NCBI GenBank assembly: GCA_016282915.1
Contig: JAEELW010000140.1
Location: 1 to 40,522 of the forward strand
Direction: 5' to 3'
Length of the DNA: 40,522 nt
Origin: Lachnospiraceae bacterium
Lineage (GTDB): Bacteria; Bacillota; Clostridia; Lachnospirales; Lachnospiraceae
Below, piece by piece: positions 8,762 to 17,230 of this stretch. Each line of letters opens with the position of its first letter. The stretch's first letter is position 1. The notes beneath the pieces were generated by a model, which saw nothing but the letters and a program-made list of their open reading frames with translations, ran no database searches and had not been told where the DNA came from. The position numbers were made by a program, and so were the translations under genes.

Positions 8762-8810
8762 AACAAGCCGGAGCAGTTTAATACCGGGCCGGGGAAAAGA
8801 AGTAAGCGCT

Positions 8811-9650
8811 ATGCTTTATATCTGTGCAACTCCGATCGGAAATTTAAAAGATATCACACAGCGGGTACTCGAAACACTGGAAAATGCAGATCTGATCGCC
8901 GCGGAAGATACGCGGAACAGTCTGCATCTCCTGACGCATTTCGGGATCAGGACACCGCTTACCAGTTATCATGAATACAATAAATACGATAAGGCAGAGA
9001 CGCTGATCCGTAAGATGAAGGAAGGAATGGATGTGGCGCTGATCAGCGATGCCGGAACGCCGGGGATCTCGGATCCCGGGGAAGTGCTGGTGCGCCGCTG
9101 TATCGAGGAAGGGATCACGGTGAGCAGCCTGCCGGGGCCCGCGGCCTGCATCACGGCGTTGACGATGTCCGGCCTGCCTACCGGCCGCTTCTCGTTTGAG
9201 GCCTTTCTTCCGGCGGATAAAAAGGAACGGAAGCGCATCCTGGATGAGATGCGCGATGATACGCGTACCCTTATCGTATATGAGGCGCCGCACCATCTGG
9301 AGGCGACGCTGAAGGACCTTCTGGATGTTCTGGGAGACCGGCCGCTGGCTGTCTGCCGTGAACTGACGAAGCGTTTTGAAAGCGTGGAGCGCATGCGGCT
9401 TTCGGAGGCCGTAAGCTATTACGGCGAAAATGAAGCCAGAGGTGAATTTGTGCTTGTGATCGGCGGCAGGGATGCGGCCGAACTGAAAAAAGAACAGCAG
9501 CAGCAATGGGAGAACATGCCTGTGGAAGAGCATGTGGCCCGCTACGAGGCGGAAGGCCATGACCGCAAGGAGGCAATGAAACTTGCAGCCCTGGACCGGG
9601 GCATACCCAAGCGGGAGATCTATAACATGCTGCACAAGGGAGAGCTATGA
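8811..9650 (+). CDS. rsmI: 16S rRNA (cytidine1402-2'-O)-methyltransferase
   Basis: RsmI methylates the ribose of C1402 in the decoding centre of 16S rRNA. The 279-residue protein has the tetrapyrrole-methylase-like fold motifs: ATPIGNLKDIT near the N-terminus, AAEDTRN, SDAGTPGISDPG, LPGPAA and the conserved YEAPH segment. Length is normal. The stop codon overlaps the start of the following lipoprotein gene (ATGA at 9647-9650), so translation of the two is coupled, which is unusual for an RNA methylase and an exported binding protein. Confidence 0.96.
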   Translation: MLYICATPIGNLKDITQRVLETLENADLIAAEDTRNSLHLLTHFGIRTPLTSYHEYNKYDKAETLIRKMKEGMDVALISDAGTPGISDPGEVLVRRCIEEGITVSSLPGPAACITALTMSGLPTGRFSFEAFLPADKKERKRILDEMRDDTRTLIVYEAPHHLEATLKDLLDVLGDRPLAVCRELTKRFESVERMRLSEAVSYYGENEARGEFVLVIGGRDAAELKKEQQQQWENMPVEEHVARYEAEGHDRKEAMKLAALDRGIPKREIYNMLHKGEL

Positions 9651-12001
9651 AAAGAACAGGGACGATCCGGAGAAGTCCGCACAGCTTTGGAAAAACGGGA
9701 CTGTTTCTGGCGGCAGTACTGCTGCTCGGAGGCTGCGGAGGAGAAGAAAAACCGGCGGTATCCTCAAATGCCACGCCGACAACAGCAGCGGTGGCAACAC
9801 CCACGGAAGAAGCAAAGGAAGAACCCAGGATACTCCGGGTGGGCTGCGGGGGATTTTCGGGCGTTTATGACGGCATCTTTACCGAGGCGGAGAGCGACAG
9901 CCTGGCAGCGGAGCTGATCCAGCTGCGCCTTCTGGAAAGGGACCGTTCCGGTGATATCGTAAGGCACGGGATCGAGGGAGAGACAAGAAGCTACAACGGC
10001 AGTGAATACAGCTATAAAGGCATTGCGGACTGTGATAAAAAAACAGGCTCCGACGGGAAGCTGACCTACGAGATCACTTTACGCGAGGATGTCTGCTTTT
10101 CCGACGGGGAAGCGCTGACGGCGGACGATGTGATCTTTACCTGGTATGTGCTGAGTGACCCTTCCTACAACGGCCCGAATGCATTCCGTACCCTGCCGGT
10201 GGAAGGCATGGATGAATACCGTCTGGGTGCAAAGAGCATGCTGGAACTGATCCTGGAGGGCGGCGAGGAGAATACGCGCTTTGCCTGGTATACGAAGGAA
10301 CAGCAGGAGCAGTTTTTTGCAACGGACCTGCCTGCGGCGGGAGAAGCTTTTGCACAGAGCATTTCCGATTATTGTCTCGCGAATGATATCGTGACCGGCC
10401 TCGATGCGGTGGATTCCCATCCCATTGCCAACGCCATGGTCAACTGGGGCATCGCCGTACTCGGAGCGGACGGTTCCGTAACGGCCCAGCCTTCGGGAAC
10501 GGTATGGACGATGCAGGGAAATGCGGTGCCCACGGCAGCGGACTTTTTTGACGAACTGATGATCCGTTATTCCGGGGATGTCCTGAAGCTTTCCGAGAAG
10601 GAAGCGGCGGACCGGCCTTTGCAGGATTTCCTGCCGGAATGGTATCTTCATACGGTTGGTGAGGGCATATCGGCGGCAGCATTGAAGGGCATCACGAAAA
10701 CCGGGGATTACAGCGTGTCGCTGACGCTCACGGAAGCGGATGAGCGGGCGGAGGAGCTCCTCGGGGGCTATGTCCTGCCGATGCATTATTACGGAGATCC
10801 TTCCTATTATGATTATGAAAAGAACCGTTTCGGTTTCCACAAGGGGGATCTGGACGGGATCCGGGCCATGGGTGCCATGCCTCTGGGAGCAGGGCCGCTG
10901 GTACTGGAAAACAGTGAAGAAGGAAAGCTGAGTTTTTCTCCCAACACGCATTATTATGACGGAGCTTTGCAGCTGACGGAGCTTCAGCTCATCACATATC
11001 CCGAGGAGGAACGGCTGGCAGCGCTGCAGCGGGGAGAACTGGATCTCTTTGCACTTCCCGCGGAAAGAGAGCTTCTTGATACGGCAGGCCGGGATCTGGC
11101 CATCAGCTGCCGCAATCTTCCGCATTATGATTTTATCGGCATCAACTGTGAGGCAGTGAGCGTCAGCGGGAATGCCGCCTCGCAGGAATCGGTATATCTG
11201 CGCCGTGCCCTTGCCACCGTGCTATGGGCATACCGTGATGCGGCAATGGAGGAAAGCTACGGCAGTGCGGTCCTGCCCATCGCACATCCGCTCTATTCCG
11301 AAGGAAGGATGCTCTGGACGGATGAGGAAAACGCGGCGGAATGCTATGGGAAGGATGTAAACGGAAAAGACATTTTCAGCGAAGGAATGAGCGCGGAGGA
11401 GCGCGGGGCGGCGGCGAAGAAAGCTGCCCTGGGATATTTTGAGGCGGCAGGCTACACCGTGGAGGAAGGCGTGCTGAGCGCGGCGCCCGACCGCGCAAGA
11501 CTGGAATACGAGCTGACGGTGATCGGCGGCGGAACGGGAGATGATCCGGCTTTTTCGATGCTGACCCGGGCTTCGGATACCCTGGCGGAACTGGGGCTTA
11601 CGCTCTCGATCCATGACATCTCCGATCCTGCCGGCCTGCAGCTTGCGCTGGAAGGCGGCAAGACGGATCTGTGGGTCGACAGCCGTGAGGGCAATGCTCT
11701 GACAAGCCTGTATATGCAGTATTATCCGGAAAGCGGCAACGGCTACCGCCTGCGCATCTTTGATGAACGCTTTGACGAGCTGCTCTTTGCCGAAGAGGCC
11801 GAGACAGACCGCGCCCGGAAGGATGCCGATGCGAAAAAATGTCTGGAATTCCTGACGGATTACGGCGCGCTGATCCCTCTGTGGCAGTACAGGGCCTGCA
11901 CGGTCTATGCGGCGGAACGTCTGGACGAAAGTACCGTCATGCGGGACGAAACGGCCTTTTATGACTGGACCAGGGAGCTTGCGGCGCTCTCCGTAAAATA
12001 G
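9647..12001 (+). CDS. ABC-type peptide/solute-binding lipoprotein (SBP_bac_5-like)
   Basis: A 784-residue secreted lipoprotein. The N-terminus has Arg/Lys residues, a hydrophobic stretch and a lipobox LLGGC with the lipidated Cys at residue 30, then a short Thr/Ala/Glu-rich linker. The mature part resembles the family 5 extracellular solute-binding proteins that bind oligopeptides or other bulky solutes: YEITLREDVCFSDGEALTADDVIFTW is the classic signature, and the C-terminal lobe carries further family-like segments. At 784 residues it is larger than the usual 500-600. No permease or ATPase gene is adjacent, so its transporter must be elsewhere, or it serves as a sensor. It overlaps rsmI by 4 bases. 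Confidence 0.85.
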   Translation: MKRTGTIRRSPHSFGKTGLFLAAVLLLGGCGGEEKPAVSSNATPTTAAVATPTEEAKEEPRILRVGCGGFSGVYDGIFTEAESDSLAAELIQLRLLERDRSGDIVRHGIEGETRSYNGSEYSYKGIADCDKKTGSDGKLTYEITLREDVCFSDGEALTADDVIFTWYVLSDPSYNGPNAFRTLPVEGMDEYRLGAKSMLELILEGGEENTRFAWYTKEQQEQFFATDLPAAGEAFAQSISDYCLANDIVTGLDAVDSHPIANAMVNWGIAVLGADGSVTAQPSGTVWTMQGNAVPTAADFFDELMIRYSGDVLKLSEKEAADRPLQDFLPEWYLHTVGEGISAAALKGITKTGDYSVSLTLTEADERAEELLGGYVLPMHYYGDPSYYDYEKNRFGFHKGDLDGIRAMGAMPLGAGPLVLENSEEGKLSFSPNTHYYDGALQLTELQLITYPEEERLAALQRGELDLFALPAERELLDTAGRDLAISCRNLPHYDFIGINCEAVSVSGNAASQESVYLRRALATVLWAYRDAAMEESYGSAVLPIAHPLYSEGRMLWTDEENAAECYGKDVNGKDIFSEGMSAEERGAAAKKAALGYFEAAGYTVEEGVLSAAPDRARLEYELTVIGGGTGDDPAFSMLTRASDTLAELGLTLSIHDISDPAGLQLALEGGKTDLWVDSREGNALTSLYMQYYPESGNGYRLRIFDERFDELLFAEEAETDRARKDADAKKCLEFLTDYGALIPLWQYRACTVYAAERLDESTVMRDETAFYDWTRELAALSVK

Positions 12002-12004
12002 AGA

Positions 12005-12034
12005 TTGACAAAACAATGGCACTGTGCCTATACT
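12005..12034 (+). promoter_or_regulatory. promoter of the acyl carrier protein gene
   Basis: TTGACA at 12005-12010, an 18-base spacer and TATACT at 12029-12034 make a strong housekeeping promoter starting 3 bases after the preceding stop codon. Transcription would begin near 12041, giving a leader of about 88 bases. The leader contains a small imperfect hairpin (AACC 12059-12062 with GGTT 12082-12085). Confidence 0.8.
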
Positions 12035-12128
12035 CTCTATAGAAAGCGGTATCCGCCGAACCTGCGGGCCGTCGGGACGCGGGTTTCAAAAGAATATGCA
12101 GGAATATCGTACTCAAGGAGGGGGCACT

Positions 12129-12368
12129 ATGTTGGACAGGATCATTGAACTGATCAGAGAGCAGCTTCATATCGCGGAAAACGTTCCGATCACAGAAGAG
12201 ACATCGTTTCAGCAGGATCTGCGGGCCGATTCCTTTGAACTGATGGAACTGATCATGGCCGTGGAGGAAGAATACGGAGTGAAGGTTGAGGATGATGATC
12301 TGGAAAACCTGCAGACCGTGGGTGATGTGATGGATTACATCAAGGATCAGGGAATCGATATTGAATAA
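12129..12368 (+). CDS. acyl carrier protein
   Basis: A 79-residue acidic helical protein. Ser35 in the ADSFELMEL motif is the expected 4'-phosphopantetheine attachment site. Most housekeeping acyl carrier proteins read DSL at this place; DSF here is a variant. The frame is open upstream to 12024, but the start at 12129 is chosen because AAGGAGG (12115-12121) sits 7 bases before it and the N-terminus then matches the family. It has its own promoter and terminator and no fatty-acid synthesis genes beside it, so it could be either the general acyl carrier or a dedicated one. Confidence 0.93.
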   Translation: MLDRIIELIREQLHIAENVPITEETSFQQDLRADSFELMELIMAVEEEYGVKVEDDDLENLQTVGDVMDYIKDQGIDIE

Positions 12369-12398
12369 AGCATTTTCGTAATGTTGAGAGCTAAGAGG

Positions 12399-12429
12399 AT
12401 CTCCCCGAAATCAGGGAGATTTTCTTTTT
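12399..12429 (+). terminator. terminator/attenuator between acyl carrier protein and aminotransferase
   Basis: ATCTCCC (12399-12405) pairs with GGGAGAT (12414-12420) and is followed by TTTTCTTTTT. The next gene's AGGAGG begins at 12430, directly after the T-run, leaving no room for a separate promoter. The aminotransferase must therefore be made by read-through of this element. Confidence 0.85.
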
Positions 12430-12438
12430 AGGAGGTAT

Positions 12439-13533
12439 ATGGACAGGATCATGACAAACCGGCCGGACCGGTGTTTTCAGCGGTATCAGAGCGAATTCGA
12501 AGAGGCTGCGCTGCGGGTGCTCCGGAGCGGCAGATACATACTCGGAGAAGAACTGGAACGCTTTGAAGAAGCTTTTGCGGAATGGCTCGGCGTGCGTTTC
12601 TGCGTGGGCGTCGGAAACGGCCTGGATGCGCTGACCCTGGCCTGCAGGGCCTGCGGGATCGGTGAGGGAGACGAGGTGATCGTTCCGGCCAATACCTTTA
12701 TCGCCAGCGCCCTGGCGGTAAGCGCGGCGGGGGCCGTACCGGTCTTTGCGGATGTGGATGAGTATTATCTGCTGGATCCGGATAAACTGGAAAGCCGTAT
12801 CACGGAGCGTACCCGGGCGGTCATGGCGGTTCATCTGTACGGGCAGACCTGCCGGCTGGACAGGATACTTGCGATCTGCAGGAAACACGGGCTGAAGCTT
12901 CTGGAGGACTGTGCGCAGTCCCACGGGGCGGCCTACCGCGGAAGGATCAGCGGGACCGTCGGTGAGGCGGGCTGTTTTTCCTTTTATCCGACAAAGAATC
13001 TGGGAGCTTTCGGGGATGCGGGAGCGGTGGTGACCGATGACGAGGAGCTTTATGAGCATCTGAAAAAGCTCAGGAATTACGGAAGCAGCCGCCGTTATTA
13101 CCATGAGGAGCAGGGCGTCAATTCGCGTCTGGACGAGCTGCAGGCCGCTTTGCTCGCGGTGCGTCTTTCCCATATGAAGGAGCTGACGGCGGAGCGTATC
13201 GCCTGTGCGGAAGCTTATAATGAAGGGATACGTAACGAAGCCATCGAAAAGCCGCGCCTCTGTCCCGGCGCGGAGCATGTTTACCACCAGTATGTGGTAA
13301 GGACAAAGGAGCGTGACCGTCTGATCGCGCATCTGAAGCTCCGCGGGATCGATACCCTCATCCATTATCCCGTTCCCTGTCATCTGCAGGGAGCCTATGC
13401 TTCCCTGGGATATGAGCGGGGGGCGCTTCCGCAGGCCGAACTGTATGCGGATACGGTGCTCTCCATCCCCATCTACAACGGGATCAGCAAAAAGGAACAG
13501 CAGCGCGTGATCGAGGCATTGAATGAGTTTTGA
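12439..13533 (+). CDS. DegT/DnrJ/EryC1/StrS family aminotransferase
   Basis: A PLP-dependent aminotransferase that normally aminates nucleotide-linked keto-sugars for cell-surface glycans or antibiotics. The 364-residue sequence shows VGNGLDALTLA (PLP phosphate contacts), PANTFIAS, DVD, LLEDCAQSHGA (Asp157 contacting the pyridine nitrogen) and SFYPTKNLGAFGDAGA with the Schiff-base Lys at 186. The start has AGGAGG at 12430-12435. No partner dehydrogenase, dehydratase or glycosyltransferase gene is nearby, so the sugar substrate is unknown. The CCA-adding enzyme gene overlaps its last 11 bases, indicating coupled translation. Confidence 0.93.
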   Translation: MDRIMTNRPDRCFQRYQSEFEEAALRVLRSGRYILGEELERFEEAFAEWLGVRFCVGVGNGLDALTLACRACGIGEGDEVIVPANTFIASALAVSAAGAVPVFADVDEYYLLDPDKLESRITERTRAVMAVHLYGQTCRLDRILAICRKHGLKLLEDCAQSHGAAYRGRISGTVGEAGCFSFYPTKNLGAFGDAGAVVTDDEELYEHLKKLRNYGSSRRYYHEEQGVNSRLDELQAALLAVRLSHMKELTAERIACAEAYNEGIRNEAIEKPRLCPGAEHVYHQYVVRTKERDRLIAHLKLRGIDTLIHYPVPCHLQGAYASLGYERGALPQAELYADTVLSIPIYNGISKKEQQRVIEALNEF

Positions 13534-14923
13534 TACCGATATCGAAAAAAAGATACCGCCTGCCGTCGTGAAGATACTGCGACGGATCGAAGAGGCCGGC
13601 TTTGAAGCCTGGACCGTGGGGGGCTGCGTCCGCGACTGCATGCTGGGACGTACGCCGGCGGACTGGGATATCACGACAAATGCCCGTCCGGAACAGATCA
13701 AGCGTATCTTTAAGAGAACGCTGGATACGGGGCTTCAGCACGGCACCGTTACGGTACTGGAATACGAGGAGCACCGTCCGAAGGGTTATGAGGTGACCAC
13801 CTACCGTATCGACGGGGACTACGGGGACGGAAGGCATCCGGACCGGGTGGAGTTTACCGCCGATCTGGCCGAGGATCTGAAGCGCAGGGATTTTACGATC
13901 AATGCGATGGCCTATGCGCCGGGGAAAGGGCTGAAAGACCTGCACGGCGGTATGGAGGATCTGGAAGCGGGCGTGATCCGCTGTGTCGGAGATGCGCGGG
14001 AGCGTTTCTCGGAGGACGCGCTCCGTATGATGCGCGCGATCCGCTTTGCCGCGCAGCTGAACGCGCGGATCGAGGAGAATACCTGGCGCGCCGTTACGGA
14101 GATGGCCGAAGGGATCGTAAGGGTGAGCGCGGAACGCATACGCGTGGAGCTGGAGAAGCTTCTGATGAGTGATCATCCATCTTTTTTCCGGCTTTTTTAC
14201 GACAGCGGACTGAGTGCGTATTTTCTGCCGGAGTGGGAAGCCTGCATGCATACCGAGCAGGAAAACCCGCATCACTGTTATAATGTGGGCGAGCATATCC
14301 TGCACTGCCTGGAATGCGTTGACTGTGAGGGCCTGCGCAGGGAACTCGGGGAAGAAGCGTATCCCCGCGCACTGCGTACCCTGCGGCTGACCATGCTCAT
14401 GCATGATATCGCAAAGCCTCTGTGCAAGACCATCGATGAGGAAGGTGTGGCGCATTTTACGGGCCATCCGGAGCGTGGTGCCGTGATGGCGGAGGAGATC
14501 CTGCGGCGCCTGAAATACGATAATGACACGATAAGGGATGTCAGACGGCTCGTGGAAAGCCATGAGGGACGTTTCCCGGCAGAAGCACGCGCACTGCGCC
14601 GCGCCATGAGCAGCATCGGTGAGGAGTATTTTCCTCTGTATTTTTATATCCAGGAAGCCGACCTGCTGGCACAGAGTACCTATAAGCGTGAGGAAAAACT
14701 CGCACGCGTACGCAGGCTGCGGGAGCTGCGTCTTGAGATCCTGAGAGAAAAACAGTGCCTGAGCCTGAAAGATCTTGCGGTAAAAGGCAGTGATCTGGCG
14801 GCGGCGGGGATCGCTCCGGGACCGGAGTATAAGAGGATATTGAACGAGATGCTCTCCGATGTACTGGAAGAGCCGGAGCATAATGATAAGGAGTATCTGC
14901 TGAAGAACCATGTCCGGGCATAG
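13523..14923 (+). CDS. cca: CCA tRNA nucleotidyltransferase with HD domain
   Basis: This enzyme adds or repairs the 3' CCA end of tRNAs. The 466-residue protein has the class II head: GGCVRD at about 33-38, the metal-binding DWD (Asp47/Asp49), a TTYRIDGDYGDGRHPD segment and RRDFTINAMAY. A phosphohydrolase-type HD motif (LMHDIAKP, around residue 294) follows, as in CCA enzymes with a C-terminal HD domain. The start overlaps the aminotransferase gene and the 3' end overlaps the next lipoprotein gene by 14 bases, so three genes are tightly packed. Confidence 0.95.
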   Translation: MSFDTDIEKKIPPAVVKILRRIEEAGFEAWTVGGCVRDCMLGRTPADWDITTNARPEQIKRIFKRTLDTGLQHGTVTVLEYEEHRPKGYEVTTYRIDGDYGDGRHPDRVEFTADLAEDLKRRDFTINAMAYAPGKGLKDLHGGMEDLEAGVIRCVGDARERFSEDALRMMRAIRFAAQLNARIEENTWRAVTEMAEGIVRVSAERIRVELEKLLMSDHPSFFRLFYDSGLSAYFLPEWEACMHTEQENPHHCYNVGEHILHCLECVDCEGLRRELGEEAYPRALRTLRLTMLMHDIAKPLCKTIDEEGVAHFTGHPERGAVMAEEILRRLKYDNDTIRDVRRLVESHEGRFPAEARALRRAMSSIGEEYFPLYFYIQEADLLAQSTYKREEKLARVRRLRELRLEILREKQCLSLKDLAVKGSDLAAAGIAPGPEYKRILNEMLSDVLEEPEHNDKEYLLKNHVRA

Positions 14924-16376
14924 ATATCCGACAATCTGCGGAAGTATGGCAGTCCTGTTGCTGCTGCTCCTTGCCGCCTGCGGGAAAGGGACGGAGAAGG
15001 ATCCCGGCCCCGACAGCGGGCAGGAGACGGGCTTTCTGCCTGCGATCCCGGGGAATTACGATTCCCTGGACAGCCCCGTGCTGGTCGCCAAGGATACCGC
15101 GGCAAAAACACTCCGCTTTTACAATCTGGATGTCGGAAAATTCTATACCCTGAATTATGACGGCGCGACGCGCTGGGAGGATAAATACGCCCAGGCACTG
15201 TCTCTGGAGCAGGTTGAAGTGGGGAGCCTTGTGGATATCAGTTTTATGCATGAACGCAGGCGCCTGAACAGCCTGCAGCTCTCCGGACAGGCTTTCCGCT
15301 TTACGGATGTGAGCAATCTTACGATCTCCGAGTCGGCGCCCGTTGTTTTTCTGAAAGGGGAAAATTATACGCTGGCCAAAAAGGCGGTGATCCTGACTCT
15401 GGACGGACCGGGAGAACTGATCGACCTGAATGCCGCCGACAGTCTTTCGGTCTGCGGGATCGGCCACACGATCTACTGCCTCGCGGTGCAGAAAGGGCAT
15501 GCCTATCTGCGGCTTGAAAATGCGTCCCATTTTGTGGGAGGCTTTATCGAGATCGGTGAGAACCGGGTCTATCAGATCACGGAGGATATGCTGCTGGCGA
15601 TCCCCGAAGGGGAATACGACATCACGGTCTCCAACAAAGGCAGCACCGGGACCGAGCGCATCGCGGCACGCGCCGGCGAGGAGCTGAGCATCGATGCCGG
15701 GAAATGGGTATCCGAACCGAAGTACGGCGGTATACTCTTTATCACATCGCCGGCGGAGACAAAGGTCTTTATCGACGGGGAAGCCGTGGAGATCGGGAAG
15801 GAAGTGCGTTTAAGCTACGGGATCCACCAGATGGTGGCCCGTGCGCCGGGCTATGTGACCATCAGCCGTTATATCCGTGTGGGAGAAGCCCTGGCAAAAC
15901 TGAACGTGACGCTGGAGGAGGAGAGCGTTTCCGAAAACAGCGTATCCGGAAACAATACAACGCCCACGCCGACGGGCAGCGCTTCCGACAATTCCGCGTC
16001 CGGAAACAGCGCGTCCGGAAACAGCGCGTCCGGAAACAGCGCCTCGGGCAACAGTGCATCGCAGAACTCGGCATCGGGCAACAGCGCGTCCCAGAATGCC
16101 GCGCCTTCCGCAACGCCTTCACCCAGCCCGACGCCGGATGAGCGGCATGCGGCCGGCACCGATGCGCGTATCTTTATCAATGCGCCGGAAGCCGTGGAGG
16201 TGTATAAGGACGGCAGGTATATCGGGCTTTCGCCGCTGAGCTTTAAAAAAGAAGCCGGTACGGTCATCATCACGCTGCGGAAAGAAGGGTATCAGACCAG
16301 GAGTTATACGATCTCGATGGAGGATGACGGAAGGGATGTGGATTATTCCTTCTCTGACCTGATCCCCCTGCATTAA
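14910..16376 (+). CDS. PEGA-domain lipoprotein with tandem ASxNS repeats
   Basis: A secreted lipoprotein of 488 residues. After a short basic start and a leucine-rich stretch comes the lipobox LAAC (lipidated Cys24). A beta-rich region of unknown family follows, then a PEGA domain at about residues 271-325, a low-complexity linker with eight ASxNS units and Thr/Pro/Ser-rich ends (about 335-415), and a second PEGA-like domain to the C-terminus (about 417-488). PEGA domains occur in surface and S-layer-associated proteins, suggesting a cell-envelope role. The gene begins inside the end of cca and has no visible promoter of its own. Confidence 0.85.
   Translation: MSGHRYPTICGSMAVLLLLLLAACGKGTEKDPGPDSGQETGFLPAIPGNYDSLDSPVLVAKDTAAKTLRFYNLDVGKFYTLNYDGATRWEDKYAQALSLEQVEVGSLVDISFMHERRRLNSLQLSGQAFRFTDVSNLTISESAPVVFLKGENYTLAKKAVILTLDGPGELIDLNAADSLSVCGIGHTIYCLAVQKGHAYLRLENASHFVGGFIEIGENRVYQITEDMLLAIPEGEYDITVSNKGSTGTERIAARAGEELSIDAGKWVSEPKYGGILFITSPAETKVFIDGEAVEIGKEVRLSYGIHQMVARAPGYVTISRYIRVGEALAKLNVTLEEESVSENSVSGNNTTPTPTGSASDNSASGNSASGNSASGNSASGNSASQNSASGNSASQNAAPSATPSPSPTPDERHAAGTDARIFINAPEAVEVYKDGRYIGLSPLSFKKEAGTVIITLRKEGYQTRSYTISMEDDGRDVDYSFSDLIPLH
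15981..16100 (+). repeat. 15-bp in-frame tandem repeat (8 units)
   Basis: Eight consecutive 15-base units lie inside the PEGA lipoprotein gene; units at 15996, 16011 and 16026 are identical (GCGTCCGGAAACAGC) and the rest differ at a few bases. Each unit encodes Ala-Ser-x-Asn-Ser. Because the unit is a multiple of three, changes in copy number alter linker length without breaking the frame. Confidence 0.9.
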
Positions 16377-16493
16377 CAGTGCTTCAGGGCCGCGTCAATA
16401 CCTTTTTTCAACAAAAAAATGCGCTATTTCACGAAAAATACACTACACTTTGTGATAAAATGCTTAAAAAAGGCCTTTATTTAGTGCAAGGTA

Positions 16494-16522
16494 TTGACAA
16501 AAACAGTAAAAACGAATATAAA
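16494..16522 (+). promoter_or_regulatory. promoter of the HU gene
   Basis: TTGACA at 16494-16499, a 17-base spacer and TATAAA at 16517-16522 form a near-consensus promoter in an AT-rich intergenic region (16377-16595). The start would be near 16529, giving a leader of about 67 bases before the HU start codon. The rest of this gap shows no gene. Confidence 0.85.
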
Positions 16523-16595
16523 GGGTATTGTAGCTTTTCGGGAGTCAGAGGACTCCGGAGCAAATAAAACCCAATATGTAGGAGGATTTTTGAAC

Positions 16596-16868
16596 ATGAA
16601 CAAGACAGAGTTGGTTGCAGCAATTGCAGATAAGGCTGGTATCACGAAGAAGGATGCTGATGCGGTGATCGCAGCTTTCACCGAGACGGTGACCAAGGAA
16701 CTGAAAAAGGGCGGCAAGGTTCAGCTGGTTGGCTTCGGAACCTTCGAAGTAAGCAAGAGAGGCGCTCGTACCGGCCGTAACCCCCAGACCGGCGAGACCA
16801 TGAAGATCGCTGCTTCCAAGGCACCCAAGTTCAAGGCCGGCAAGGCTTTCAAGGATGCGATCGGCTGA
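16596..16868 (+). CDS. HU family DNA-binding protein
   Basis: A 90-residue histone-like DNA-bending protein that compacts the nucleoid. The sequence is a canonical HU: N-terminal helices (MNKTELVAAIADKAG), VQLVGFGTFEVSKR, the DNA-binding arm with GRNPQTGE and the C-terminal APKFKAGKAFKDAI. The ORF is open further upstream, but the start at 16596 follows AGGAGG (16580-16585) at a normal distance and gives the standard length. It has a strong promoter and a strong terminator of its own. In Firmicutes an HU gene commonly precedes the rqcP-divIC genes, as here. Confidence 0.97.
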   Translation: MNKTELVAAIADKAGITKKDADAVIAAFTETVTKELKKGGKVQLVGFGTFEVSKRGARTGRNPQTGETMKIAASKAPKFKAGKAFKDAIG

Positions 16869-16900
16869 TAGACCTCTATAGTCTGATAGAAGAAAAGCTT

Positions 16901-16932
16901 GAGGACAGGCACCGCGCCTGTCCTCTTATTTA
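16901..16932 (+). terminator. rho-independent terminator after HU
   Basis: A perfect 10-bp stem, GAGGACAGGC (16901-16910) with GCCTGTCCTC (16916-16925), a five-base loop and a following TTATTT tract. Confidence 0.85.
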
Positions 16933-16945
16933 CGGGAGAAGTATT

Positions 16946-17185
16946 ATGCGTCTGGACAAATTTCTGAAAGTGTCGCGTCTGATCAAGCGGCGCACTGTGG
17001 CCAACGAAGCCTGCGATGCGGGCAGGGTGAGCCTGAATGACAAAGTGGCCAGGGCCAGCGCGGAAGTGAAGGCGGGCGATACGATCACCATCAGCTTCGG
17101 TAACCGCGAAACAAAGGTGCGTGTCCTCTCCGTCCAGGAAACGGTTCGCAAGGAAGACGCGGACGGGATGGTGGAGTATCTTTAA
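16946..17185 (+). CDS. rqcP: S4-domain RNA-binding protein, RqcP (YabO) type
   Basis: A 79-residue protein consisting of one S4 RNA-binding domain (MRLDKFLKVSRLIKRRTVANEAC at the start, then GRVSLND). RqcP acts with RqcH in ribosome-associated quality control, helping add C-terminal alanine tails to peptides on stalled 50S subunits. Size and position just upstream of divIC match the Firmicute gene. The sporulation genes yabP and yabQ that usually follow are missing; the divIC promoter starts 10 bases after its stop codon. Confidence 0.92.
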   Translation: MRLDKFLKVSRLIKRRTVANEACDAGRVSLNDKVARASAEVKAGDTITISFGNRETKVRVLSVQETVRKEDADGMVEYL

Positions 17186-17194
17186 AGCTGACGG

Positions 17195-17223
17195 TTGACA
17201 TAACATTATCATTGGAGTATGAT
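17195..17223 (+). promoter_or_regulatory. promoter of the divIC-like gene
   Basis: A perfect TTGACA at 17195-17200, exactly 17 bases, then TATGAT at 17218-17223. Transcription would start at about 17230-17231, which coincides with the ATG at 17231. An upstream in-frame ATG at 17219 lies inside the -10 box and so cannot be in this transcript. Confidence 0.85.
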
Positions 17224-17230
17224 CTGTAGT

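Noticed and set aside
16379-16567. 62-codon frame upstream of HU
   Set aside because: It overlaps the strong HU promoter, lacks a ribosome site, and the AT-rich region reads as regulatory DNA.
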